Assembly (NCBI RefSeq): GCF_000582685.1
Contig: NZ_KK073764.1
Span: 1-47,373 of the forward strand
Origin: [Scytonema hofmanni] UTEX 2349
Lineage (GTDB): Bacteria; Cyanobacteriota; Cyanobacteriia; Cyanobacteriales; Nostocaceae
Length of the DNA: 47,373 nucleotides
Direction: 5' to 3'
Within the stretch, counting starts at the first letter, position 1. Every line of letters starts with the position of its first letter. The notes beneath the pieces are model-generated. The model ran no database searches. It was given only the letters and a program-made list of their open reading frames with translations, and was not told the DNA's origin. Below, one piece after another: positions 34,001 through 41,350 of this stretch. Both the position numbers and the translations under genes were made by a program.

Positions 34001-35662
34001 CAAGCAATTAAAAATGCTCCTTGTATAGTCTTAAATGCAATAGACAAGTTATGGATAAATGCCAGTAAAGGAAGATTTGGATTTAGTATACAACTTCAAA
34101 AGTGGCAAGAAGCTGGTGGAAAAGCCAATAAAGAAACAGAGTATAAATTAGGTAAAGATATCGGCTGGTATGTTAATAATGAATGGCTATCAGATATCTC
34201 AAAGTTTACATTTGATTTGTCAGCACCAATAGGACATCTCCCTGTAAAGTGGACTTTTTATTTGGGAGGAATTTTTCCTAGAAGACAAGAATCAGTTGTA
34301 TTTTCTGATTTTGCTAACAGATTATTAGAGTGTAATATTAATAATCTAGAAATTGGGTCGCAAATTACTCAATCTAAGATTGAAACTTCTTTACAAAATT
34401 TTGAATTTGAAACAGTTTATGAACATCTCAAGCAAATTCTGCATCGGGTTGAAAATGGACAGCAAACCGATGAGGACATAACATTTTTACGTCAGCTACT
34501 TCTGGCTGGCGATCGCCAGATTGTACAGCAACTAGGTAAGTACAATGTCAATATTGGGGAAGGGAAGGAGATACATATAGGCGATCGCATTTATCAACAG
34601 TGGGATGAACAAGCGATCCAAGCTTTAGTTAAAGCTATTCAAAAAGTAACTTGGCTATGTGTCGCTAATTTAACTGAGAATGATTATACTCAAGTTGAAA
34701 GTCAATCTACTGGAATTGGCATCATAGATATATTAGCCAAAAATTTAACTGATTTTTCCCAACAATCTGTCATGCGTTATGGATTAAAGTTAGCTTTTAG
34801 TCCTAATTCTAATCAAGAATATTTTATTAGTGGTGGCAATCAAGTTATTAAACGTTGGCAAACAAACACACGGGAAATACTACAAGAAATTTCTGTTCCA
34901 TTTTCTCCAACAGGTATTTTTGATTTATGGCTGACTTCTGTAGCAATTAGTCCAGATGGTCAACTAATTGCTGCGTGTAAAGCCTATCAAATAAATATTT
35001 GGCGGTTAGGTACATCAAATGTGCTTCATTCATTTGGGAAAACTTTTTTGAGTAATTTTTTGGATGTTTTCGGGTTTGACTCAATCACCTTTAGTCCTAA
35101 TGGCAAAATTTTAGCCGCTAATGATAACCAAGATATTAAATTATGGGATGTAGAAAGCGGCAAAGAAATCGCTAAATTATCTGGGCATTCTGATAAAGTA
35201 ACCTGTGTTGCTTTTAACCCAACAAATGGACGAATTCTGGCTAGTTGTAGTTACGATAAAACTATCAAACTATGGGATATAGATAGTAAAAGATGTTTAG
35301 GTACACTTTCAGCACATAGAGACGCTGTTTATACGCTAGCATTTAGCCCAGATGGAGAAATTCTGGCTAGTGGCAGCAATGACAATACCATTAAACTTTG
35401 GCATCTAAATACTGGAGAAACACCTCAAACTCTGCGACAACATTCAGATGCCGTTACTTGTCTTGTATTTAATCCAGACGGTAAAACTTTAGTCAGTGGA
35501 AGTAATGATGAAACAATTGTAGAGTGGGAAATTACTAAAAAAGAATCAAAAATTTTGCCTGAACGACATCGCAGAGGTGTGACATCTATCGCATTTAGTC
35601 CTGATGGAGAAACACTAATTAGTGGAGGAAGAGATCAGACGATTAAAGTTTGGAGACGATAA
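31073..35662 (+). CDS. SAV_2336/vWA-like, AAA ATPase, GUN4, EAD-like and WD40 fusion protein
   Basis: The product has 1529 residues, with domains in this order. 1) About 110-420: SAV_2336-type vWA-like domain (LARALKPLMRRIPSGRELVL, LELVVDEAISMQIW with a MIDAS-like loop, LVLLVSDCVSSVWRNG). 2) About 560-880: AAA-like ATPase (SIQMGKSSLILQIIK near 600; Walker B IIIFIDELDWL) and winged helix. 3) About 936-1086: GUN4 domain (INYTQLRNLLAENQWREADE, GRFGFSIQ, APIGHLPVKW). 4) About 1115-1184: EAD-like module (RQLLLAGDRQIVQQ, GKYNVNIGEGKEIHIGDR). 5) About 1236-1529: seven WD40 repeats (for example IKLWD, FSPDGEILASGSNDNTIKLW). The vWA part completes the MoxR-VMAP-vWA set; GUN4 binds tetrapyrroles in chlorophyll synthesis; WD40 is a probable target-sensing propeller. 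The ATPase may couple ligand or target sensing to module exposure (inference). This order of domains is not one I know. Confidence 0.9.
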   Translation: MIDQLITALSKEVEMSAEEIADTIWLALQMQKFQPESVSFDLNLRTEDEREINNQESQSSQGTLPKSKPEISELEETPNQSLEEQKAGIYPRNGQGASKSSDLSFKVPDAPSLREPLTLARALKPLMRRIPSGRELVLDEAATIQRIADEGLWIPVLRPAVEPWLDLELVVDEAISMQIWRHTIRELERLLKNYGIFRDVRVWGLITDENEQVQIRRGIAATARSQTPRSPKELIDPSGRRLVLLVSDCVSSVWRNGAVTPVLELWAKQGSMAIVQMLPKWLWKRTALGRASEVRLQGLTPGACNQKLIAKEVSFWDELDEETGVKVPVFTLEQDKVATWAQMLSGKGSIWTQGYVFKLNATPVDQEISLFITHGNLSAEQRVQAFRVTASPMARKLAGLLASAPVISLSIVRLIRETLLKDAQQVHVAEVFLGGLLKPLSEINADINPDYVQYEFMDGLRELLIDSVPSKYVLNVVDEVSKYVAKKAGLSLETFAAVLKNPQQLGDSEIAEQVGCFATVTALVLRCLGGEYVKVAKELESYNRLDSQENTQAYLDSLPNIQYQIGGCLPSDSSSYIKRKVDDKFYNAVKAGRLCSISASIQMGKSSLILQIIKRLKKERFVCAVIDLTLIGSNKINFYDFCYLLIYMLVRDFNLSNTINLKDWWEENKEWQSAGMIFSSFIEDILLKQVNSQIIIFIDELDWLIDTGLIEDFLMLLRGLYESQKYKSRNNTYYCNFVLSGIFTPSDLHSIENPHTSPFNIDVRTKLEAFSYEEALPLARGLAERTNNPQELLKKILEWTGGQPFLTQKLCQLVKESEEYVADGNKKAWLDNLVKTKIIERWEEQDSPQHLLTIENRILNSKNASEILKLYQLILQEEYTTPSRKVIQELILTGLVIRQEEVLRVANRIYAEVFNQNWIEQSLAILSSVTLNSNQEINYTQLRNLLAENQWREADEETFRLMLKATNREKEGTLDYQAIKNAPCIVLNAIDKLWINASKGRFGFSIQLQKWQEAGGKANKETEYKLGKDIGWYVNNEWLSDISKFTFDLSAPIGHLPVKWTFYLGGIFPRRQESVVFSDFANRLLECNINNLEIGSQITQSKIETSLQNFEFETVYEHLKQILHRVENGQQTDEDITFLRQLLLAGDRQIVQQLGKYNVNIGEGKEIHIGDRIYQQWDEQAIQALVKAIQKVTWLCVANLTENDYTQVESQSTGIGIIDILAKNLTDFSQQSVMRYGLKLAFSPNSNQEYFISGGNQVIKRWQTNTREILQEISVPFSPTGIFDLWLTSVAISPDGQLIAACKAYQINIWRLGTSNVLHSFGKTFLSNFLDVFGFDSITFSPNGKILAANDNQDIKLWDVESGKEIAKLSGHSDKVTCVAFNPTNGRILASCSYDKTIKLWDIDSKRCLGTLSAHRDAVYTLAFSPDGEILASGSNDNTIKLWHLNTGETPQTLRQHSDAVTCLVFNPDGKTLVSGSNDETIVEWEITKKESKILPERHRRGVTSIAFSPDGETLISGGRDQTIKVWRR

Positions 35663-35729
35663 AATCAGGCAATGCTTACAAAGGTGAGAGAAGAAAGCTA
35701 CTTAGCGACAATATTTTAGTGAAGCAAAG

Positions 35730-35843
35730 GATTTTCAGATTGGCGATCGCATTGCCAAAGGTACAATTGCTGAAACAATACAACTATTTTATAAATTTAT
35801 TAACATTGCGTTGCTCCCCAAGCCCGATGGGGTGGCGTTATGA
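35730..35843 (+). pseudogene. Remnant of the strand motif after the operon
   Basis: In one frame the DNA reads DFQIGDRIAKGTIAETIQ, then degenerates and stops at 35841-35843. The sequence resembles the second half of the shared module followed by the start of its downstream helix (compare IHIGDRIYQGADAETIRQ). A HIP1 site (35743-35750) lies on the GDR codons. No start codon or preceding motif is present, so it is a relic of another module-bearing gene. Confidence 0.5.
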
Positions 35844-36498
35844 AAAAGATGGACTTTATCATCCGGTGAAATGAAATTAGAAGAGAATGCAAGTGAAGCT
35901 GTGCGGTTCACACGACAAATAGCGTTTGCCTGAACCTGATATAGAAAAAATATGGCTTGCTGAGTTCCAAACTTCATCTAGGCTACCCCAGAAACTATCT
36001 CAAATCGAGTGGTTGTCATAAGCATCCAATAGTTATACAAAAGATTCATTAAGCATAAAACTTGAGATTAGAAGCATAACTGAAGTATTTAGTATCGGGT
36101 TTTTCTTGGGCATTGGTCTTATAAAATCTTCTGGATGCTTATCAATCGCATTCTTTTACAAATCCAGTCTTCTCAAATCTTCTCAAATCTTTTTTAATCA
36201 AGGAATTTTTTTAAGTAAAAATACTCAATATACTTCCGAAATACTTCAGGACTATCTGAATATTTTGCCAATGCTACAAAATTTAACACGGGAGTAGCAA
36301 TCTTGACCTTTTCTGGACTGTTAGGCACTGGCTTTGCCGCTGTGGTGCTTAATGTTGCCTGTGGTTCGGATGACTAAGAGACGATGGCACGGAGTGCCCG
36401 CCAAGGGCGATCGCCGCTCCGACCAAGAATAAGCGATCGCCTCTATCAGAATGCAGTCTTCAAAAAGCGAAAACAACACTTCACACTGATTTTAAAAC
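35844..36498. other. Decayed region between the island and the ShlB remnant
   Basis: No intact gene was found. One frame (36219-36377) has a coherent end (ILTFSGLLGTGFAAVVLNVA, CGSDD) with a hydrophobic stretch but no start, so it is probably a gene fragment. TCTCAAATCT occurs twice in tandem near 36174-36193. HIP1-containing palindromic DNA lies at about 36400-36445. Confidence 0.35.
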
Positions 36499-37027
36499 AT
36501 GGCTAAATTTTTAGGCTACTACTGCGGAAACTTCCCCAACGAAGACGGACTACTCCAAGAAATGGTTGAGGCTTGGGGAGGAACATTCTTTCAAACTGAC
36601 CCGTTTCACTTCTCTAATAAAGATGGTTTGAATGCAGTTAGTTTAGGTTATCAGGTTCCACTCAATCCCAAAAACGGTACCCTCCAATTAAGGTTAGAAC
36701 GTAGACGCGAAAAAATTGTTCAAGACCCTTTTGACAAATTTGACTTTCGAGCTGAATCAGAACTTTTAGAAACGCAATAAAGCTAGAAAACCTACCCTTC
36801 AAATTGCGCCCTTTTTTGATATGGGAACAGTGTGGAATCAATCAGGAAATCCCAATCAGTTAACAGACGATAATTTCCTCGCAGGTGCTGGTCTAGGAGT
36901 CTTGTGGCAACCGTTTCCACAACTTAATATGCGACTGGATTATGCTATCCCACTTGTCGAGTTACGCAATAGGGGAGATAATCTTCAAGACAAAGGTTTG
37001 TACTTCAGTATTAACTATAAACCATAA
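36499..37027 (+). pseudogene. Broken ShlB/FhaC/HecB-type outer-membrane transporter, C-terminal remains
   Basis: Two frames hold successive parts of a two-partner-secretion barrel. The first (36499-36780) has LNAVSLGYQVPLNPKNGTLQ and EKIVQDPFDKFDFRAESE, as in the barrel of ShlB-family proteins. The second frame, open from about 36783 with Met at 36821, has LQIAPFFDMGTVWN and the terminal signature NMRLDYAIPLVELRNRGDN, GLYFSINYKP. Full proteins are about 550-600 residues, so most of the POTRA and barrel region is gone and the two parts lie in different frames. No exoprotein partner gene is nearby. Confidence 0.8.
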
Positions 37028-37466
37028 CTCTGCGTTGTTTTTGAGCATTGAAGCGAGATACGAATGAGTGCGATTCGTTCTGGAGAAACCCAGTTTCTGG
37101 GGGGATTCCAGGCTAGGGTAGAGTAACCCCCATTCGTTTTGAGTTCGCTCTTCATTAAAGTGCGAAAAAAATGGGCGCTCTGCGAGCCTCATGCCCGGTC
37201 GCTGCTCCTTGGAGCCGCCGGGATGATTCCCAATACGGTTCGGTACTTGCGCGATCGCTTGGGTCATTTTTAATAAGCAGCGCGTTGTTTTTTTGTTCTA
37301 GAGATGACGCGCGTCTGACTGCCTGAAGAAGAGTGCCATCAATGGTCGCGCTCATGTAGCTTTACTTAAAAAGCTAATTTTACGAATAGCTAAAAAACTA
37401 AATTTAGTATTTATTAAAATAATAAAATAAGTTTAAGCTAAATAGAGTGCAGTCAAAAATGTATAT
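37028..37466. other. Non-coding region upstream of parA
   Basis: AGAAAC-CCA-GTTTCT (37084-37098) is a short hairpin repeat common in cyanobacterial intergenic DNA. Minus-strand frames here are not protein-like. The last 110 bases (37350-37460) are very AT-rich with repeated AAAAAGCTAA/TAGCTAAAAA strings and presumably contain the parA promoter. A clear ribosome binding site for parA is not seen. Confidence 0.4.
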
Positions 37467-38243
37467 ATGCTGACAATTAGCATCGCCAGCCTCAGTGGGG
37501 GACAGGGGAAGACGACAACAGCCTTATTTCTAGGTCGGCTGCTTGCACGCTCCTGTTGTCCCACATTAATGATTGACTCTGACCCGCAGCACAACCTCAC
37601 TACTTATTTAGGGTTTGAGTTGGAACCCAACCAACCAACTCTACTGGAATTTCTCAAAAAAACAGTTCCCGCCGAAGATAGCATATACCCCACCGCATAT
37701 AACGAGAATTTATTTCTCATCCCCGCCGACGACCAACTCGACACCGTACAGGACTATCTATCTAATAGCGGGGTGGGTGCAACCTTACTCAAACGTAGAT
37801 TAGAAGCAGTTGCCAAAATATTCAAAGTGTGCATTATCGATGCTCCACCGCAGCGATCGCAAATTTGTTTAACCGTCCTGGGGGCGGCAGATTTTTTGGT
37901 CATCCCCGCAGAAGCATCAGTAAAAGGTTATGGTTCCTTAATCAGAACCCTTGACTTACTCAATGGTCTGCGCGATGTGGGAGCAACCGATGCCGAAGTA
38001 TTAGGTGTCCTACCCTTCCGCGATCGCTGGTTTGGAAACACCCAAGCGCAAGAAAGTCGGGCATCTGTTGACTCTATGCGCTCGGAAGTTGGCGAACAAT
38101 TAGTTCTACCCTCCATCCGGGAATCGGAACGTTTCAAACAAGCAATCAACAAACGTATAACCCTTAGCGAGTTGGGATATCAAGACTTAGAATATCCGTT
38201 TGAAATCTTAATCGAGAAAATTAGCACACATTGGAATAAATAA
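37467..38243 (+). CDS. parA: ParA-family partition ATPase
   Basis: The 258-residue protein has a deviant P-loop SLSGGQGKTTTA (residues 8-19) with catalytic Lys15. The usual signature lysine (KGGxGKT) is replaced by Ser10. Walker A' is MIDSDPQHNLTTYLG and Walker B CIIDAPPQRSQICL. The N-terminus is short, with no HTH, as in ParA of the Soj/type Ib kind. Such ATPases move plasmids by forming gradients on the nucleoid together with a centromere-binding partner. The following gene, three bases after the stop, is the probable partner. A repeat cluster at 39023-39080 is the best centromere candidate. Confidence 0.85.
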   Translation: MLTISIASLSGGQGKTTTALFLGRLLARSCCPTLMIDSDPQHNLTTYLGFELEPNQPTLLEFLKKTVPAEDSIYPTAYNENLFLIPADDQLDTVQDYLSNSGVGATLLKRRLEAVAKIFKVCIIDAPPQRSQICLTVLGAADFLVIPAEASVKGYGSLIRTLDLLNGLRDVGATDAEVLGVLPFRDRWFGNTQAQESRASVDSMRSEVGEQLVLPSIRESERFKQAINKRITLSELGYQDLEYPFEILIEKISTHWNK

Positions 38244-38246
38244 ACA

Positions 38247-38708
38247 ATGGATGATAATATACTTAACCAACTCCGTAACAAACGCAACCGCCGAACTGTT
38301 GAACCAAGAATTGATGCGCTCGTTCAGCAAGGATCTCAGTCAGAAAAAGAACTTGAACTTGAAGAAGCTGCAACACTACCGTTGCCAGTAGAGTCAGTAG
38401 AAAGTCCAACTACAACTAATGGTGCTGATACTATTGCTGCACTAATCGCCGAACTCGAACAATACCCAGAAACCAAGCGGCACTCGGCGATAGTTTTAGA
38501 AAAAGACCTCGACCAAAAACTGACACAATTTTGCCGCATACGGGGAATTACAGTTGAAACCTTCCTAGAAGCAGCTTGGACAGTTGCAAGTGGAGATAAT
38601 GCGTTACGTGAGAAAATTACCACAGATGCCAAACGTAGGTACGACCAGCGCAAGCGGGTTGGGCAACTTAAAAGGTTGATAACGATGCTAAGTAACTCGT
38701 CGAAATAA
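38247..38708 (+). CDS. Putative partition partner (ParB-like role, small)
   Basis: The 153-residue protein starts three bases after parA stops, so the pair is coupled. It has a basic N-terminus (NQLRNKRNRRTVEPRID), a long disordered acidic middle and a C-terminal domain (AIVLEKDLDQKLTQFCRIRG, ITVETFLEAAWTVASG) of strand-helix-helix character, followed by a basic helix. That fits a small RHH-type centromere-binding protein rather than a classical ParB. The function is inferred from position and fold pattern. Confidence 0.65.
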   Translation: MDDNILNQLRNKRNRRTVEPRIDALVQQGSQSEKELELEEAATLPLPVESVESPTTTNGADTIAALIAELEQYPETKRHSAIVLEKDLDQKLTQFCRIRGITVETFLEAAWTVASGDNALREKITTDAKRRYDQRKRVGQLKRLITMLSNSSK

Positions 38709-39206
38709 AACTCCGCGACAACCGCTATTTGTTGAACTACATCTATATATATGTACACCACACCGGCACTTCGGAGCGACGAACAAACACCCCCATGCGA
38801 GGAGCTTTGATTGCGGCAGCGCTTCCGCTATAAAGGACTATGAGCGCGAACGCTATCGCTCGCAATCAAAATAGCTCTATAAAATGCAGAAACTTCACGC
38901 TCTCGGTATCGTACTTTGCCCGTGGATCTAATAAACAAAGTTCTGCATTTCTTCTTAGTCCTTGTCCCTTATCACGACAGACAATTTTCTGTACAGTTTT
39001 CTATACTCTGCTGACCGTTGCTTTTGATATCAATATTGATATCAAAGCAGCAATTTCACATAGTCCCGATTGATATCAAACACCAGATGAATTCCGCACC
39101 CCATCACAAGTGGATTATTAAATATAACTTTTGTGGTAGTGAGTGTACGTAATATGATATGCGTTAGTGGAAACCTACATTATCGCGAACGTCTGGGGGA
39201 GTATTG
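38709..39206. other. Structured region after the par pair
   Basis: GAGCTTTGATTGCG (38802-38815) faces CGCAATCAA and AGCTC (38861-38877), an inverted repeat broken by three bases. It flanks a GCGCTTCCGC-rich patch and may end the par transcript. The TGATATCA cluster follows (listed separately). No gene is visible. GGGGGAG at 39195-39201 is the ribosome binding site of the integrase gene. Confidence 0.45.
39023..39080. repeat. TTTGATATCAAT repeat cluster, candidate parS or operator
   Basis: TTTGATATCAAT (39023-39034) and ATTGATATCAAA (39035-39046) make a perfect 24-bp palindrome built from two palindromic TGATATCA cores. A third copy, ATTGATATCAAA, lies at 39069-39080. The arms extend imperfectly to TTGC/GCAA. 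The position just downstream of parA and its partner suits a centromere; an operator for the integrase gene at 39207 is the alternative. Confidence 0.6.
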
Positions 39207-40226
39207 ATGCCAAATGAATCAGAAAGGGGTGAAATTGTCAAGCTCTCGTTAGAGGCTTGTTTGGATGCGCCGGTGGTGCGGTATTTTTCCCAGCCGCTAC
39301 ACTCAGATCCAGATGTGTTAGCTCAACTTTTGGCTGATAAGCGAAATCCGAATACCAGAAGGGCTTATGAGAAAGATATTAAGGATTTCTTCTTAAAGAT
39401 GACTTCTGTGTTACCCAATCGGGATAGTGTGTTGGAGTTTTTACACCTGACGCGGGAGCAAGCTGTGCATGTGGTGTTGAAATATAAGGCGCTGTTAATT
39501 CAAAGTGGGGTGCGGGAAGCTACTGTGAATCGGCGTTTGGCTGCTATTAAATCGCTCTCTAAAATGGGGAGAAAGTTGGGTGTTTGTAACTATTCTTTGG
39601 AAGATGTGGAGTCTGAGAAAGTAAAAGCTTACCGGGATACTAGGGGTGTTGATAGTAAAACAATAGCTAAAGTTATCGGACAATTTGATAGGGAAACGTT
39701 GATTGGTAAGCGTAATTATGCAATTTTTCTGGTGTTGTGGGGTTTGGCTTTAAGAAGGAATGAGGTGTGTCAGTTAAATGTGAGTGATTTTGATTTTTAT
39801 GGGCGGAAGTTGAGGATTTTGGGTAAGGGTCAGGGGACAAATGAAGAATATATTGATATGTCTAAGGATGTGGCGAATTCTATTGCTATTTGGTTGATTG
39901 CGAGGGGGGATAATAATGAGAATTTACCAATTTTTACGGCGTTGGATTTCCATAACTCTGGGCATAGGTTGACGGGGGATGCTATTCATAAAATAGTGGC
40001 ACGGGCGTTTAAAGCGGCGGGTGTCAAAAAGCCGATGTCACCGCATAGGGTGAGGCATAGCGCGATTACGGCGGCGTTGGATGCAACTGATGGGAATATT
40101 AGGAAGGTGCAGAAGTTAAGTCGGCACGCTGACCCCAGGACATTGATGATTTATGATGATAATCGGAATAGAGACTCTTTGGAAATGTCGGATTTATTGA
40201 CTGGTATGTTGAAAAAGGATAGTTAA
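39207..40226 (+). CDS. Tyrosine recombinase / integrase
   Basis: I start at the ATG at 39207 behind GGGGGAG; an in-frame TTG three bases earlier is not needed. The 339-residue protein has an N-terminal SAM-like core-binding domain (residues 30-125; NTRRAYEKDIKDFF) and a catalytic domain with Arg184 (LALRRNEVCQL), Lys near 208 (LGKGQGTNEEY), His280-x-x-Arg283 (SPHRVRHSA), His307 and Tyr316 (RTLMIYDDN). It could resolve plasmid dimers or integrate a mobile module. Its stop lies within a few bases of the point where the hsdS fragment on the other strand is cut, so it marks the edge of an insertion. Confidence 0.9.
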   Translation: MPNESERGEIVKLSLEACLDAPVVRYFSQPLHSDPDVLAQLLADKRNPNTRRAYEKDIKDFFLKMTSVLPNRDSVLEFLHLTREQAVHVVLKYKALLIQSGVREATVNRRLAAIKSLSKMGRKLGVCNYSLEDVESEKVKAYRDTRGVDSKTIAKVIGQFDRETLIGKRNYAIFLVLWGLALRRNEVCQLNVSDFDFYGRKLRILGKGQGTNEEYIDMSKDVANSIAIWLIARGDNNENLPIFTALDFHNSGHRLTGDAIHKIVARAFKAAGVKKPMSPHRVRHSAITAALDATDGNIRKVQKLSRHADPRTLMIYDDNRNRDSLEMSDLLTGMLKKDS

Positions 40227-40377
40227 TTAAATTTTTAGACGTTATTAATGGAATCCCTTCTTCAACGTACTTAGGCGTATCATGAGTTCCATCTCTTACA
40301 GACGAACACACTTCACTAGTAGTAGTCCAGATCCAAGCACTCCGTACTTCATATAATTGATATTTATCCTCACTCAC
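40223..40377 (-). pseudogene. hsdS: hsdS fragment (type I R-M specificity subunit, 5' end only)
   Basis: GTG at 40377 overlaps the vapC stop by four bases (GTGA). The frame gives KYQLYEVRSAWIWTTTSEVC, then RDGTHDTPKYVEEGIPLITS and KNLIN, the typical start of an HsdS target-recognition domain. Beyond about 40222 the family resemblance is lost, exactly where the integrase gene ends. About 50 of the usual 400 or so residues remain. The subunit cannot work. Confidence 0.75.
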
Positions 40378-40781
40378 TCCATTTCCTCCCAATCCTCAAT
40401 CTGCAACCCATTCACTCGACTAAATTCCCGCGTATTATGCGTAACCAAGATTAAATTATTCGCCATTGCAATAGCAGCAATCTGCAAATCATAAGGACCA
40501 ATAGGCGTACCACTAGCTGCTAACTCAGCCCGAATTCTCCCGTAAATAGTGGCGGCGGAATCATCAAAAGGCAATGATACGAAATTATTTAGGAATGCTT
40601 CTTGTAAAGCTAGGGTACGTGTAGTATTGTTGCTTCGCATTGCACCATAAAATAGTTCAGCTTTTACCACCGAACACACAACAATATCTTGTGGTGACAG
40701 CGATTGTATTTTTTGTCTCACGCCAGACATAGGGCGATTTAAATAAACAATACAAGCGTTAGTATCTAACAAATAAATCAT
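40374..40781 (-). CDS. vapC: VapC-type PIN-domain toxin
   Basis: The 135-residue PIN-domain ribonuclease has the acidic residues Asp6 (YLLDTNAC), Glu42 (VVKAELFYG) and Asp98 (GPYDLQIAAIA) and the closing THNTREF motif. VapC toxins cleave tRNA or rRNA when the antitoxin is lost and stabilize the DNA that carries them. The start overlaps the antitoxin stop by four bases (ATGA). The system lies between hsdM' and hsdS', and may have outlived the restriction system it once accompanied. Confidence 0.92.
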   Translation of the reverse strand: MIYLLDTNACIVYLNRPMSGVRQKIQSLSPQDIVVCSVVKAELFYGAMRSNNTTRTLALQEAFLNNFVSLPFDDSAATIYGRIRAELAASGTPIGPYDLQIAAIAMANNLILVTHNTREFSRVNGLQIEDWEEME

Positions 40782-41035
40782 TCAAATAACGGCTCTCGTT
40801 CTTCGTATTCACCTTGAGGATATCTTTGAATTGGGTCATCTGCTAAACAACCAGCAGTTTGCTCAAAAAAACCAGGAGTCCAGCCTAATTCTTCTGGTGT
40901 TTTTTGCTGCTTTGATATTTCTATTGGTTGATAAATCACCATGATTTCAACTTCTCTATCCGTTATTCCCAAGGGGATATCTAAATGTAAAATCCCATCT
41001 TTACCCACATGGGATCTGATTTTTATACTATCCAT
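40778..41035 (-). CDS. Antitoxin of the VapC pair
   Basis: The 85-residue protein has an N-terminal strand-rich part (IKIRSHVGKDGILHLDIPLG, REVEIMVIYQP) and a toxin-wrapping C-terminus (LGWTPGFFEQTAGCLADDPI). This form is common among cyanobacterial VapB-like antitoxins paired with PIN toxins, and it overlaps vapC by four bases. It probably binds its own promoter through the N-terminal part. Confidence 0.85.
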   Translation of the reverse strand: MDSIKIRSHVGKDGILHLDIPLGITDREVEIMVIYQPIEISKQQKTPEELGWTPGFFEQTAGCLADDPIQRYPQGEYEEREPLFE

Positions 41036-41071
41036 CGTCTTTTTCTCCTAATAAAAAGTTACTCTAACGGG

Positions 41072-41308
41072 TTATGTTTCCTGTAATCCACCACGACGAC
41101 TAGCAATTTCTTTTTCTATTTCATCTTCATCTAATAAAGGTTCACCATCAGCAACAATAAGAGTGCGAATTTGGCGTAAACGTTCTCCCAAGGGAGTTTT
41201 ATTTGCAGAGGTTTTCAAGCGAAGAAATTCAACAAAATCTAAAACTTCTTCCTGTTTGTCTTGTGGAAGAGAACGCCACTTAGTTAATAATTCTTGTTCT
41301 GCACTCAT
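41072..41308 (-). CDS. DUF2281-type small protein (antitoxin-like)
   Basis: The 78-residue protein reads ELLTKWRSLPQDKQEEVLDF, VEFLRLKTS, then a polar tail ending in ASRRGGLQE. LPxxKQxEVLDFVEFL is the typical signature of DUF2281 proteins, often found as partners in toxin-antitoxin loci. It lies 36 bp upstream of the VapB-like gene. It may be a second antitoxin whose toxin is lost, or an accessory protein. Confidence 0.75.
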   Translation of the reverse strand: MSAEQELLTKWRSLPQDKQEEVLDFVEFLRLKTSANKTPLGERLRQIRTLIVADGEPLLDEDEIEKEIASRRGGLQET

Positions 41309-41350
41309 CTTTACTACCTACCTCTGATGATTTAGTAAATTTAATACTTA

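Noticed and set aside
12455..35843. Declaring the strand motif a proven amyloid
   Set aside because: Only the general style (G/N-rich paired strands shared by NLR-like proteins and effectors) is seen; it is kept as a hypothesis alongside an ordinary EAD fold.
36106..36297. 63-codon frame with hydrophobic N-terminus
   Set aside because: Low-complexity Ser/Leu/Phe composition from a short tandem repeat; no ribosome binding site. Treated as part of a decayed region.
40099..40222. Extension of the hsdS frame beyond 40222
   Set aside because: The translation there is antisense to the integrase catalytic end and loses all HsdS character.
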